The notes beneath the pieces are model-generated. The model was not told the origin of the DNA. It searched no databases and saw nothing but the letters and a program-made list of their open reading frames with translations. From DASWJZ01 sp963805325 (lineage in GTDB: Bacteria > Pseudomonadota > Alphaproteobacteria > Rhizobiales > Afifellaceae): a DNA stretch of 64,000 nucleotides. The DNA is taken from the NCBI GenBank assembly GCA_963805325.1, contig CAWDTS010000010.1:62001-126000 (forward strand). The letters run 5' to 3'. A program made the translations under genes and the position numbers. Below, in pieces: positions 9,573 through 20,080 of the stretch (its first letter is position 1; every line of letters starts with the position of its first letter).

Positions 9573-9790
9573 TGGGGCGGTCACCCCGCCGAGATTCTTC
9601 TTGTGGAGATCATGGTTACCGTCGCGGGATAACCTGAAACTTGCGCCGTGAGCGGGCCGTTCCATTGCCTCCGAGCGTGAAAGACATGCGACAGAACGGC
9701 GGTGGACATTGACTCAATCTGGCGATTGGCGTTGCATGCATGTCCTTGGCGGAGGACTTTGGTAACGTTGCTTCTGAATTGGGCTGGGCG

Positions 9791-10441
9791 ATGAAGAACA
9801 CGGTCTTATCCGCTGCTGCCGCAGCGTTTTTTGTATTTGCGGGTTCCGCAAATGCTTTGAGCGTGTACTCTGGAGCCGATGCTTCCGGGACGACGAACTC
9901 CACCAACGCATTCAATTCCTGGGTCGACAGCCTCTCCGTCTACTCGGTCGACGACCTTTCCGGGTTGAGCGGCACCACCGGCGCGCCGGGCAACCTGACG
10001 AGCACCGCAGGAAACAACTTCACGTCGACCGACGACAGCCTTTTCGTCAGCGGCTCGGGCTCGTCGGTGAATCTGGGTCTGGTGAAGCAGGGGTCGGCTG
10101 CTCAGTTCACGTGGAATCTCTCCGACCCAAGCGATGCCTTCGGCTTTTTCGCGCACGGCAATAACAGCGGGACGATTGCCATCACGCTTCTGGACGGCAC
10201 CAGCCGCACGTTCAATCTCGGCGGCAAGCTGAACGTGTTTTGGGGTATTTCCGGTCTCGAATCGCTGATCGCGAGCGTTACCATCCGGACGACGGACCCG
10301 GCGATCAGCCACTGGGATGATTTCGCGGTCGGGACGACGGCCATTCCCCTTCCGGCGGCGATGCCGCTGCTCGGAACGGCCACCGGCTTTTTGACCCTGG
10401 CCGGCTGGCGCAGACGGCGGAAAGCTTCAGCGTCCGCCTGA
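9791..10441 (+). CDS. VPLPA-CTERM sorting-domain surface protein
   Basis: A 216-residue secreted protein. From the ATG at 9791 there is a clear signal peptide (MKNTVLSAAAAAFF...ANA) and a Ser/Thr/Gly-rich beta-type body. The C-terminal sorting signal has the PLPA motif, a hydrophobic helix and a terminal RRRRK cluster. In VPLPA/PEP-CTERM systems an exosortase cleaves this tail and fixes the protein at the surface or releases it to the matrix. No exosortase gene is in the window. Function of the body is unknown. The frame opens at 9740, but the later Met gives a proper signal peptide. Confidence 0.8.
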   Translation: MKNTVLSAAAAAFFVFAGSANALSVYSGADASGTTNSTNAFNSWVDSLSVYSVDDLSGLSGTTGAPGNLTSTAGNNFTSTDDSLFVSGSGSSVNLGLVKQGSAAQFTWNLSDPSDAFGFFAHGNNSGTIAITLLDGTSRTFNLGGKLNVFWGISGLESLIASVTIRTTDPAISHWDDFAVGTTAIPLPAAMPLLGTATGFLTLAGWRRRRKASASA

Positions 10442-10464
10442 GCCCCATTGGCAGGCAGGTTGCG

Positions 10465-10487
10465 AGCGGTCCTTCGGGGCCGCTTTT
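10465..10487 (+). terminator. Rho-independent terminator after the VPLPA-CTERM gene
   Basis: An 8-bp stem (AGCGGTCC paired with GGGCCGCT, one G-T pair) closed by a UUCG tetraloop and followed by a short T run. It begins 24 nt after the stop codon. Confidence 0.8.
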
Positions 10488-10528
10488 GCTTTGCGCCGCC
10501 GCAGTCGCGAAGGATCAATTTGGATGCT

Positions 10529-10614
10529 TGGTGCCCCTGGCCGGACTCGAACCAGCACGCCCGTGAAGGCAACAGATTTTGAGTCTGCCGCGTCTACCAT
10601 TCCGCCACAGGGGC
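10529..10614 (-). tRNA. tRNA-Leu (CAA)
   Basis: On the minus strand the acceptor arms GCCCCTG and CAGGGGC pair over 7 bp, the T-arm carries GGTTCGAGTCC, and the anticodon loop CTCAAAA gives anticodon CAA. A long variable arm fits a leucine class II tRNA. The discriminator base is A and the CCA end is encoded. No intron. Confidence 0.95.
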
Positions 10615-10697
10615 ATTGACCCGCGGATATGGCGGAGCGTCGCCGGTCGGTCAATCGGCGATTATTTCCGCCCAAATCTCGTGTATGAGGTTGCCCC

Positions 10698-11249
10698 ATG
10701 CTGAACCCTGGCCCGATCGCCGCCAACGGCACCGCCCATACGGAAGCCGACGCGTTGCGCCGCCTTCTGCCTGCCGCCTACGCCATGCTCGTGATCGCCG
10801 CGGCGACCATCCTGGGCGCGCTCGGCTTCGAGCACATCGGCGGCTACCTGCCTTGCCACCTCTGCCTGATTGAGCGCGTGCCCTATTATGTGGGTGTGCC
10901 GGTGGGGGCTCTTGCCATCGTCGCGATCTTCATGAGAGCGCCGCGCATGGTGCTTGCGGCGCTCTTCGCGGTCTTCGCCCTCCTGATGATCTACAATGCC
11001 GGGCTTGCCGCGTATCATTCGGGCGTCGAATGGGGTTTTTGGCGAGGCCCCGTGTCATGCTCGCCCTCGATCAGTATCGACAGTGCGGCCGACCTCATGA
11101 ACCAGCTTCAGAACGACCATGCGCCAAGCTGCACGGTGGCGGCCCTGCGCATCTTCGGAATCTCGCTGGCGGGCTACAACGTGCTGATCTCTGCGCTGCT
11201 TGCCGCGCTCGGGATTTTCGGAGCGCGCGGCGCCTGGCGTGCCGCCTGA
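10698..11249 (+). CDS. dsbB: Disulfide bond formation protein B
   Basis: A 183-residue inner-membrane protein with four membrane helices. It has the two cysteine pairs of DsbB: the CxxC (PCHLC) near residue 53 after the first helix, and a second periplasmic pair (VSCSPS and PSCTV) between helices 3 and 4. DsbB reoxidises DsbA and passes electrons to quinone. No dsbA lies nearby. Confidence 0.9.
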   Translation: MLNPGPIAANGTAHTEADALRRLLPAAYAMLVIAAATILGALGFEHIGGYLPCHLCLIERVPYYVGVPVGALAIVAIFMRAPRMVLAALFAVFALLMIYNAGLAAYHSGVEWGFWRGPVSCSPSISIDSAADLMNQLQNDHAPSCTVAALRIFGISLAGYNVLISALLAALGIFGARGAWRAA

Positions 11250-11252
11250 GTT

Positions 11253-11810
11253 CTAAGGCTCCAGCACCGCGTCCCAGTAGAGATAGTCGAGCCAGCTTTC
11301 GTGCAGGTAGTTGGGCGGGAAGAGCCGCCCATTGTTGTGAAGGTCATGCACGGTCGGCTCGAACGGCGATTGCTTCGGCCACATCTTGACCTCGCGGCAG
11401 CCCTTGTTGCCCTTCTTCAGATTGCATGGCGCACACGCCGTCACGACGTTCGCCCAGGTCGTCTGTCCGCCGCGCGAGCGGGGCAGAAGATGATCGAAGG
11501 TCAAGTCCTCGTCCGCGCCGCAATACTGGCACTCGAAGCGGTCGCGCAGGAAGACGTTGAATCGGGTGAAGGCAGGGTGGCGGGAGGGCTTGATGTAGGT
11601 CTTGAGCGAGACGACGCTTGGCAGACGCATCTCGAAGCTCGGACTTCGCACCTTGAAGTCGTACTCCGAGACGATGTTCACCCGTTCCAGGAACACCGCC
11701 TTGATCGCGTCCTGCCAGCCCCAAAGCGACAGCGGATAGTAGCTGAGCGGCCGGTAGTCGGCGTTCAGAACAAGAGCCGGGTGTGCCTCAGGCGATACGT
11801 GGACCGTCAT
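11253..11810 (-). CDS. HNH endonuclease family protein
   Basis: About 185 residues from the preferred ATG at 11810. The zinc-binding HNH core is complete: CQYCG, then the catalytic segment LTFDHLLPRSRGG, then a second CxxC (CAPCN). The N-terminal stretch NADYRPLSYYPLSLW is typical of the widespread alphaproteobacterial HNH protein of unknown role. The frame continues to a TTG at 11864. Convergent with dsbB, whose stop is only a few bases away. Confidence 0.85.
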   Translation of the reverse strand: MTVHVSPEAHPALVLNADYRPLSYYPLSLWGWQDAIKAVFLERVNIVSEYDFKVRSPSFEMRLPSVVSLKTYIKPSRHPAFTRFNVFLRDRFECQYCGADEDLTFDHLLPRSRGGQTTWANVVTACAPCNLKKGNKGCREVKMWPKQSPFEPTVHDLHNNGRLFPPNYLHESWLDYLYWDAVLEP

Positions 11811-11955
11811 CTTCGACGCTACAAGATCCCTGTCCAGCGGGGACAATTCCCCTACCTTTTCCAATAGTCTACAGCGGCAGTGTCAGTCTTGTGAAGCTAT
11901 GCCGTCAGGCTCCTGACGACGCCTGCGGCAATCTGCGGCATCGAGGCGGCCCGGT

Positions 11956-13608
11956 TCAGGAAGCGAGCGCGACCGTTTCTCCGTCCAAAATCACGCAGTT
12001 TCGGCCCGCGCGCTTGGCGCAATAGAGCGCGGAATCGGCGCGGTTGATCAGCTCGGCGACCCGTCCGCCGCGTTTCCCCGGCACCGACGCGACCCCGATG
12101 CTGACCGTGACACGGCTGTTGGGGCTCGCGGAATGCGCGATGTTCAGGGCCTCGATCTCGGCGCGGAGCGCCTCTGCGATCGCTTGCGCATTTCCGATGT
12201 CGGCCTCGGGCAGAAGCAGCGCGAATTCCTCGCCGCCGGTGCGGGCGGCAAAGTCGCCGGCCCGGCGGGCGGCGTCATCGAGCACTCTCGCCACGCGCCG
12301 CAGGCAAGCGTCCCCTCCGACGTGCCCATAGCAGTCGTTGAACTTCTTGAAATGGTCGACGTCGATCGCAAGCAGCGCCAGCGGCGCACCGCTGCGCCGT
12401 GTGCGGCGCCATTCGGCCGCGAGCTGATCGTCGAAGCTTCTGCGATTGGCGATCCCGGTCAAGGCATCCTTGTTGGCGAGGTTGGAGAGAGTCTCGTTGG
12501 CGCGCCGAAGCTCGTCGTCGCGTACACGAAGCTGCGCGGCCATGAGATTGAACGTCTCGCCGAGCCGTCTGAGCTCGGGCGCCAAACCTTCGGTCCGTAT
12601 GCGGGTGTCGAGGTCGCCGCCCCCGAGCCGCGCCGCGGCGCCGGTCAGATTGCGGATCGGACGCGCAAGCAGGTGTTCGCTACCGAACCAGATCAGCAGG
12701 AAGGAGGCGATGCCCGCCAGCAATATCTTCACGACCTCATTGGCGACGACCCGGTTGGCATTCGCGATGATGCTATCGAGCGGCGTCATGACGGCGAGAA
12801 CGGTATTGGTGTCGTCAAGTCGCACATGACCGACGATACGGCGCTTGCCGTCCAGGCTGTCGGAGCGCGTGGTTCCGTTGGGCGCTTTCAGAATCGCCGT
12901 GAATGCCGCGTTCTTTGAAAGCGACCGTCCGATCCAGGCCTTCGGCTCGGGGTAGGCGGCGATGACCGTCTCGCCGCCGTCGAGAAGCAGCACTTCGGCG
13001 CCTTTCGGCGCACCGACCTCCGCCGCGAGGCGGCTCAACCAGTCCACCTCGATCATGGCGGAGACGACGGTCTCAACCGCGCCGTTCTTCATGCGCGGCA
13101 TCGCCACTACCACGCCCGGCTTCCCGCTGACGCGCCCGACGACGTAGTCGCTCAACACGAAGCCGTGGGTTGCGAGGGCCTTCTGGAAGAAGGGGCGATC
13201 GCCGATGCTTGCCGAAATCGGGCCGTCACTGTTGGTGCAGAGCGCGCTGCCGTCGGGAGCGACAACCCAAAGCGCGCGGAGCCAGGGAAGATCGTCGACA
13301 ATTCTGTGGAATGGTTGCCGACAGGCGGAGCCTGCGTCCGCGGCGGTTATCGGAAGATCGACGGCAAGCTGGAGGAGCGCCTTCGCATCGGTGACGATTT
13401 CGGCCTGCCGCTCGGCGCCGCGCTCTGCCAGGGCGGCAACGTCCGCCTCCGCCGTCGCGGTCTCGGCTTCGCGAATGCGGATCAGCTGATGAAAGCGGTC
13501 GGCGATCAGAATCGCCACGATGAGAAAAAGAAGAAACGCAAGGTTCGTGCGGAGGCTGAACCGCGAAAGCAATGTGCGGCTGCGCCGGAAGCAGGAAGCG
13601 ACGCGCAT
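11956..13608 (-). CDS. Membrane diguanylate cyclase (Cache-HAMP-GGDEF)
   Basis: A 550-residue c-di-GMP synthase. The order is: an N-terminal membrane helix (about 20-42), a periplasmic sensor of Cache type (about 45-285), a second helix, HAMP (about 310-360) and a C-terminal GGDEF domain. The active-site motif is GGEEF. An RxxD inhibitory site (RAGD) sits five residues before it, so product inhibition is expected. The ATG at 13608 has GGGGGA 5 nt upstream; the frame opens 19 codons earlier. Confidence 0.92.
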   Translation of the reverse strand: MRVASCFRRSRTLLSRFSLRTNLAFLLFLIVAILIADRFHQLIRIREAETATAEADVAALAERGAERQAEIVTDAKALLQLAVDLPITAADAGSACRQPFHRIVDDLPWLRALWVVAPDGSALCTNSDGPISASIGDRPFFQKALATHGFVLSDYVVGRVSGKPGVVVAMPRMKNGAVETVVSAMIEVDWLSRLAAEVGAPKGAEVLLLDGGETVIAAYPEPKAWIGRSLSKNAAFTAILKAPNGTTRSDSLDGKRRIVGHVRLDDTNTVLAVMTPLDSIIANANRVVANEVVKILLAGIASFLLIWFGSEHLLARPIRNLTGAAARLGGGDLDTRIRTEGLAPELRRLGETFNLMAAQLRVRDDELRRANETLSNLANKDALTGIANRRSFDDQLAAEWRRTRRSGAPLALLAIDVDHFKKFNDCYGHVGGDACLRRVARVLDDAARRAGDFAARTGGEEFALLLPEADIGNAQAIAEALRAEIEALNIAHSASPNSRVTVSIGVASVPGKRGGRVAELINRADSALYCAKRAGRNCVILDGETVALAS

Positions 13609-13747
13609 CGATATCCCCCGTTTACACACAAGGTCTTGCACCGCAGCCGTAAAGAATCGGCACAAGCCGAAGCATGAAATTTAAATCGAATGGGGGAGGC
13701 CCGCGTTTAGAGCCGCGAGCCTAGCAAGGCCCGGTGATCACGATCTC

Positions 13748-14216
13748 TTAACACTCCGCGACGGGAAGGCCGGCTTTTCTCCGCACGCGCCTCTGCGCGA
13801 CGTCGGCGGCAGCGCGCGCCTTCTCCTGCTTGCTGAGCGCCTGACCGCGATCGCCGGCGCGCGCCTCGCACTCCTTGCGGATTTCGTCGAGTTCTTCGTC
13901 AGTCAGATGCTCAATGCCGATGAAGGCATTCTGCGCGGCGCTCGCGCGGATCAGCTCGTCGAGTTTCGCCTGCAGTGCGGCGCCGTCGCGGTTCTGCGTG
14001 TTCTGAATCACGAACACCATGAGGAAGGTGATGACCGTCGTTCCGGTGTTGATGACGAGTTGCCAGGTATCGGAGAAGTGGAAGATCGGTCCGCTCGCGG
14101 CCCAAAAGACGACGAGCGCGCAGCAGAGCACGAACGTCACCGGGCGTCCGGCGGCTGCGCGCAATGGCGTTCGAGAATTTCGTGAAGAGCTTTGAGCTTT
14201 TGGAGACCACAGCCAC
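13748..14216 (-). CDS. Low-affinity iron permease family protein (frame break near 14155)
   Basis: A small membrane protein matching the low-affinity iron permease family (Fet4-like, bacterial short form). Two membrane helices are seen (TFVLCCALVVFWA and a helix ending FVIQNTQNRD), followed by a charged helical tail with IRASAAQNAFIGIEHL. The N-terminal part (SKLFTKFSNAIAR) is in another frame. The frames join into the expected AIAR-AAGRPVTF if one extra A is removed. The GTG at 14216 has GGAGG 10 nt upstream. The actual substrate of bacterial short forms is not established. Confidence 0.75.
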
Positions 14217-14303
14217 GACGACCTTGCCTCCTTCAGGAGCGCAGCGGAAAGAACAGCGCGGCAGGAAACGCAGCCAGCGCAACTTTCGTTCCGGAAGCGC
14301 TTC

Positions 14304-14951
14304 TCAGCGCGGCAGCACGCGCTTCAAGAACTTCAGGCCGAGCTCCAGCCCGTCGGGGCCGATGCCATGCGGTATCCCCTGCGAGATATGCCACTCGACG
14401 GGAATTTCAGCTTCGGCGAGGCCCGCTGCCGCGGAAAAGATCGCCGCGACGGGGATCAGGTCATCGCGGTCGCCATGGATCAGAAAGACGGGCGGCTTCT
14501 CTACCGGCCCGCGCTTCAGCGCTTCGGGGTCGGCGAGCAGCCCGGAATAGCCGAGGATGCCGGCAAGCCTCGTCTTGCGCTGCGGCCCGACATGGAGCGC
14601 CATCATCGTGCCCTGGCTGAAGCCGACGAGCGCCAAGGCGCTTTCATCGAGCCCGTGGCGTTGCAACTCCGCGTCGAGGAACGCATCGAGCTCGGGACGC
14701 GCAGTCGCGACGCCGCGGGCAAACTCGGTCGGGTCGCGCATGGTAAGCGGAAACCATTGCCGCCCCATCGGGGTGCCCGGACAAAGCTGCGGCGCGTTGG
14801 GCGAGGCGAAGGCCGTGGACGGCAATGCGGGCGCCCATTCGCGCCCGAGCCCGATCAGGTCGTTCCCGTCCGCGCCGTAGCCGTGCAGGAAGACGACGAG
14901 GCTTTTCGGGGTCCCGCCCGCTGCGGGCGCTAGGCGCGGTCCATCGATCAC
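14304..14951 (-). CDS. Phospholipase/carboxylesterase family hydrolase
   Basis: A 215-residue alpha/beta hydrolase of the carboxylesterase 2 (YpfH/EstB-like) family. The nucleophile is in GFSQG, the oxyanion region is FLHGYGADGND, and the catalytic Asp and His are in HGDRDDLIPV and GIPHGI. It hydrolyses short acyl esters. The GTG start at 14951 overlaps the stop of the upstream glycosylase gene (GTGA), so they are translationally coupled; an ATG seven bases inside (14944) is an alternative. Confidence 0.88.
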   Translation of the reverse strand: MIDGPRLAPAAGGTPKSLVVFLHGYGADGNDLIGLGREWAPALPSTAFASPNAPQLCPGTPMGRQWFPLTMRDPTEFARGVATARPELDAFLDAELQRHGLDESALALVGFSQGTMMALHVGPQRKTRLAGILGYSGLLADPEALKRGPVEKPPVFLIHGDRDDLIPVAAIFSAAAGLAEAEIPVEWHISQGIPHGIGPDGLELGLKFLKRVLPR

Positions 14952-15604
14952 TTGGCCTTCTCCGTCGCGCGCTCAGCTTTCAACGCTTCGCGCCGCTCAC
15001 GGTAATAAGCCCAGAAAAGCCGCGCCGCGACCCCACGCCAGGGCGACCATTTCTCCGCAAGTTTCCTGAGCCTCTTTTCATCCGGCCGTTTGCGAAGCTT
15101 GAGGCCGGTGTGAACCGCGCTTTGCAACGCGAGGTCGCCGGCCGGGAAAATGTCGGGATGCCCGACACAGAAGAGCAGATAGATTTCTGCCGTCCACGGA
15201 CCGATGCCTTTCAGCGCCGTCATTGTCGCCATCGCCTGCTCGGCCGGGAGGTTGTGCACGGCGATCAGGTCCAGGCCATCGGCGGCCGCGGCGGCGATGC
15301 CGGTCAGCGTCCTTATCTTGGGGCCGGAGAGCCCAGCGGTGCGGAGCATCTCTTCCGACGTCTGCAGGAATTGCTCCGCCGTGAACGGATCGATTGTCGT
15401 CTTCAAGCGGCCCCAGATCGAAGCCGCGGCGCTATCGGAAATCTGCTGTGCCGTAACGATCGACGCGAGTCCCTCGAAGCCGCCTTCCCGGCGGCGAAGG
15501 GGGAGGGGGCCGGCGACCTCGACAATCGGCGCGAGCCGCGGATCGGCGGCAAGCAGCGCCTTCAAGGCGCGCGCGATATCGCGGTTCGTTTCGATGGGTT
15601 TCAA
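14948..15604 (-). CDS. DNA-3-methyladenine glycosylase II (HhH-GPD)
   Basis: A 218-residue AlkA-like base-excision enzyme. The helix-hairpin-helix segment is LKGIGPWTAEIYL and the catalytic Asp is in PAGDLAL, about 20 residues after it, as expected for the HhH-GPD fold. It removes alkylated bases from DNA. It starts 6 nt after the deaminase gene stop. It lacks the N-terminal domain of E. coli AlkA, as do most alphaproteobacterial versions. Confidence 0.9.
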   Translation of the reverse strand: MKPIETNRDIARALKALLAADPRLAPIVEVAGPLPLRRREGGFEGLASIVTAQQISDSAAASIWGRLKTTIDPFTAEQFLQTSEEMLRTAGLSGPKIRTLTGIAAAAADGLDLIAVHNLPAEQAMATMTALKGIGPWTAEIYLLFCVGHPDIFPAGDLALQSAVHTGLKLRKRPDEKRLRKLAEKWSPWRGVAARLFWAYYRERREALKAERATEKAK

Positions 15605-15610
15605 AAGAGA

Positions 15611-16209
15611 CTAGCTCAGCGGGATGTCGGCTTCGCCTTTGTGCGTCTGGTATGTAGCCGAAAGATCAGCGTAGGTCTTGCCGAGCGCATCGAGACGCGT
15701 GGAGAGCGCCGCGCGCTCCGCCTGCGGCGCTTCCTTACGAGGTCGGCGAGCGCGCGCGCTTTCCAGAACGCGTTTTCGCGGCGGTAGGCGCCGTTCTCGA
15801 CCCCGAACACCTCCTGCAGGATTTTCAGATCGTGCGGGATGGCAAAGGCGTCGCGCGTTGCTTCATAGCCGAAGAGATAAGTGAAGTTGTCGAAGCCCGC
15901 CCAGGTGATCGCCGAGAGACAGAGCGGGCAGGGCTCGTGCGTAGACAGGAACAGGCAGTCGCGCGTCGCGGGCCGGCTCCCGGCGGGAAGGCGGTAGAAG
16001 GCGTTGAGTGTCGCGATCTCGCCGTGGAAGAGCGGGTTCTCCGTCTCCGCGTTGGTCGCTGCGACGACGAGCGCGAGATCGGATTTCCTGAGGATTGCCG
16101 CGCCGAAGAGCTTGTTGCCGGCAGCGACGCCGGCGCGCGTCTTGGGGACGATGTCGTTCTCGATGATTTCGAGGAAGCGGGCGGCGAGTTGCCCCGGCTG
16201 AGGCACCAT
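15611..16209 (-). CDS. Nucleoside deaminase, CMP/dCMP deaminase fold (frame break near 15735)
   Basis: A zinc-dependent deaminase with HGEIATLN (zinc His and proton-shuttle Glu) and PCPLC (two zinc Cys), the hallmarks of the cytidine/guanine deaminase superfamily. The uninterrupted frame ends in an Arg-rich nonsense tail at 15616. Shifting frame near GTAAGG at about 15735 gives a far more natural tail (KEAPQAERAAL...GEADIPLS) ending in TAG at 15611, just before the glycosylase gene. The ATG abuts the ispG stop codon. Substrate not determined. Confidence 0.8.
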
Positions 16210-17486
<1,277 letters not shown>

Positions 17487-17663
17487 GTTCGTCTCGGTCT
17501 CGGCGCCGTACAGGTGGCGAAAGGCGCCCGCAAAGTCAACGCGCTACCCTGTCTCGCAAAGAAGGATGATGAATGCGTGACGCACCGGGAGAGGCGCGTT
17601 CGAGCGGGATTTCCGCTGTTTGCTGCATTGAAATAGAACCCCACCGGGCCTAGAGAACCGCCC

Positions 17664-18447
17664 ATGCTCAAAGGCAAGACCGCAGTCGTCACAGGCTCGA
17701 CCTCCGGCATTGGTCTCGGCATCGCCGAGGCGCTGGCCGGGGAGGGGGCCAATCTCGTCCTCAACTCGTTCACCGACAGCGCCGAGGACCACGCGCTCGC
17801 CGAGCGCATCGCCAAGACGCACGGCGTCAAGGCGAAATACGTCAAGGCAGACATGTCGAAGCCGGACGAGTGCCATGCGCTCGTCGCCACGGCGGCGGAG
17901 GCATTCGGACCGGTCGCCGATTCTGGTCAACAATGCCGGCATCCAGCACGTCGCGCGGGTGGAGGAATTCCCGATCGGGAAGTGGGATGCGATCCTCGCG
18001 ATCAACCTCTCCTCCGCCTTTCATACGACCGCCGCGGCGATCCCGGCGATGCGCGAGGCGAAGTGGGGGCGGATCGTCAACATCGCGTCCGCGCACGGGC
18101 TGACCGCCTCACCCTTCAAATCGGCCTACGTGGCGGCGAAGCATGGGCTCGTCGGCTTCACCAAGACGGTGGCGCTGGAGCTCGCCGAAGAGCACATCAC
18201 CTGTAACGCGATCTGTCCGGGCTACGTGCTGACGCCGCTGGTGGAAGCCCAGATCGCCGACCAGATGAAGGTGCACAATCTCTCACGCGAGCGCGTCATC
18301 AAGGAGGTGATGCTGCAGCGTCAGCCCACACGCGAGTTCGCCGGGACCGCCGACATCGGCGCACTGACAGTGTTCCTCTGCTCCGACGCCGCGGCGCAGA
18401 TCACCGGCACGACGCTCTCGGTCGACGGGGGCTGGACGGCGCTTTGA
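17664..18447 (+). CDS. bdhA: D-beta-hydroxybutyrate dehydrogenase paralogue (frame break near 17925)
   Basis: A second BdhA-type SDR of about 260 residues. The TGSTSGIGLG cofactor motif is in the first frame; NNAGIQHVARVEEFP, the IASAHG catalytic Ser, YVAAKHG and the C-terminal VDGGWTAL are in the second. The frames join at FGPV/ILVNNAG if one base is removed near 17925. It is clearly related to the copy at 7613 but differs throughout, so it is an old duplicate or separate acquisition and not a recent repeat. Confidence 0.85.
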
Positions 18448-18459
18448 GATGCCGCGCCG

Positions 18460-20010
18460 TCACGAGCGGCGCTCGACAGTCAGGACGACGCTCCCCTTGT
18501 TGTTGCCGTAGGTCTGCCATGCGTCGTTGGCGAAGCAATAGAGATAGCCTGACTTCTTCGGCGTGACGTCGGCACGGTCGCCAATGAAGAAGACCTGGTT
18601 TTCCGGGAGCTTCGCCTGGTCCTGGTCGTCGGCGCCGTTGGCGATGACGCCGATCAGCGCGAACCAGGGAAAGTCCTCGACCCGCTTCGTGTACCAGAAG
18701 TCGGCGCCCTGGTTGGCGCGCATCTTGCGATAGAATGTCTCAAGCTCCCCCACCCGGGATGCGATCACCTGTGCGATCTCCGCGACATGGAAATTTCCGT
18801 CGGCGGTGCCTGCTGGTCCCGCCGGGATCGAGCCGTCGAGCCACTCGCCGGTCGCCTTCATACGGTAGCTGCCATCCTTCTCGAGGAAGAGGCCGGTAAC
18901 GTTCCACCGCTGGCCTGCATAGATGCGGCGGACGGCTGACCGGCCGTCTGCGACAGGAGTTTCGGTCGGCCAGAAGCGCGCCTGCGCGAGCGGCGGGCTC
19001 CTGAATCGTCGGAGGCTCAACTCGTGGAAGTCCGTGGACCCATCCGCGAGCAGCGGAACCTGTCGCGGCTCCGTTTTCAGCTTGCTGAAGATGCCGGTGT
19101 CGGAATCGTGCAGCACGTCGCTCGCGTTGGGCGTGACTTGGCCGTCGATATCCGTGCGGAAGCCGAGACCGGCCTTTGCCGCCTCCGTCAACATCCACTC
19201 AAAGGCGCCGTCGGACAGCCCTTTCTGCAGATAGCCTCCGCCGATATCGCCATGCACGCCGGGGAACCAGATCTGGCGGACGTCGCGGCCCGCGAGATCA
19301 CCGGTCCAAAGCGTCGGAGCAAAGCTCTTGCGCATCTCGTCCATGGCGAGGGCGTGGCGCGCAACCTCGACCGTTTTGCCTAGCTTGGTATTGTGGAACG
19401 CGTATTTCGCTGGATCGTCGATCAGGTCGAGCAGCGCTAGGTCGTCGGGCACGCCGAGTGCCCCGACTGTGTCCCATACACCGATGAAGTGGATTGGCGT
19501 GCTGTCGGGTGCTGACGCAACGCCGTCCACGTTGTGGAACTTGGACCCGTCGAGCGGCTTCAAAGTGTGTTTTGGGTCTCGGTAGCAGTCGAACGCTTTG
19601 TCGACACGGTCCCAGAGCGTTTTGTCGTCGAGCCCTTTGAGATCGAGCAATCCGCAGCAGCCCATCATCCCGCCAAGGCTGCGAACCGTGTAGGCGCCGC
19701 GACTGAAGCCGAACAGGAAGATGCGGTCGCCCGATTGGTAGGTTTCAGCAAGCCATTTGTAGCCGCTCTTGATGTTCTGGTTGAGCCCCTTGCCGATGCC
19801 TCCACCGAGGAGGCGGTCGACGATCGCACCGTCCGTCCCGACGCCGGGATGGTAGTAGGAAATCTGTTCGACATCGGCCCCGGGGGGATTCCGCGCGGTC
19901 TTCGCCAGGGCATTAAAGAGCCTGACAACATTGGTCGGGGCAGGGAGCCCGCCATCCTTGTCGTCGGGCGTGTTCCAGGTGCCGTCCGCGCAAACGATAA
20001 GATTCCGCAT
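18460..20010 (-). CDS. DUF2235 alpha/beta hydrolase (Tle1-like)
   Basis: A 516-residue protein of the DUF2235 family, which includes type VI secretion phospholipase effectors (Tle1). Seen: the family N-terminus LIVCADGTWN, the nucleophile elbow FGFSRGAYTVRSL, and WFPGVHGDIGGGY, which holds the catalytic His. The C-terminal ~150 residues are beta-rich and unassigned. There is no immunity gene, VgrG, PAAR or chaperone gene beside it, so an effector role is not supported; stand-alone DUF2235 enzymes are common in soil proteobacteria. Confidence 0.85.
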   Translation of the reverse strand: MRNLIVCADGTWNTPDDKDGGLPAPTNVVRLFNALAKTARNPPGADVEQISYYHPGVGTDGAIVDRLLGGGIGKGLNQNIKSGYKWLAETYQSGDRIFLFGFSRGAYTVRSLGGMMGCCGLLDLKGLDDKTLWDRVDKAFDCYRDPKHTLKPLDGSKFHNVDGVASAPDSTPIHFIGVWDTVGALGVPDDLALLDLIDDPAKYAFHNTKLGKTVEVARHALAMDEMRKSFAPTLWTGDLAGRDVRQIWFPGVHGDIGGGYLQKGLSDGAFEWMLTEAAKAGLGFRTDIDGQVTPNASDVLHDSDTGIFSKLKTEPRQVPLLADGSTDFHELSLRRFRSPPLAQARFWPTETPVADGRSAVRRIYAGQRWNVTGLFLEKDGSYRMKATGEWLDGSIPAGPAGTADGNFHVAEIAQVIASRVGELETFYRKMRANQGADFWYTKRVEDFPWFALIGVIANGADDQDQAKLPENQVFFIGDRADVTPKKSGYLYCFANDAWQTYGNNKGSVVLTVERRS

Positions 20011-20080
20011 GACCCGTCTCCACCGGCACGCTGCAGAGCCGACCGACGCAGCCCGAAGAGTTTCCCCCAGTTGCGCCAGG

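Noticed and set aside
18460..20010. Type VI secretion effector-immunity pair
   Set aside because: No VgrG, PAAR, chaperone or lipoprotein immunity gene lies nearby; the macrodomain neighbour is divergent, so only the DUF2235 family call is kept.
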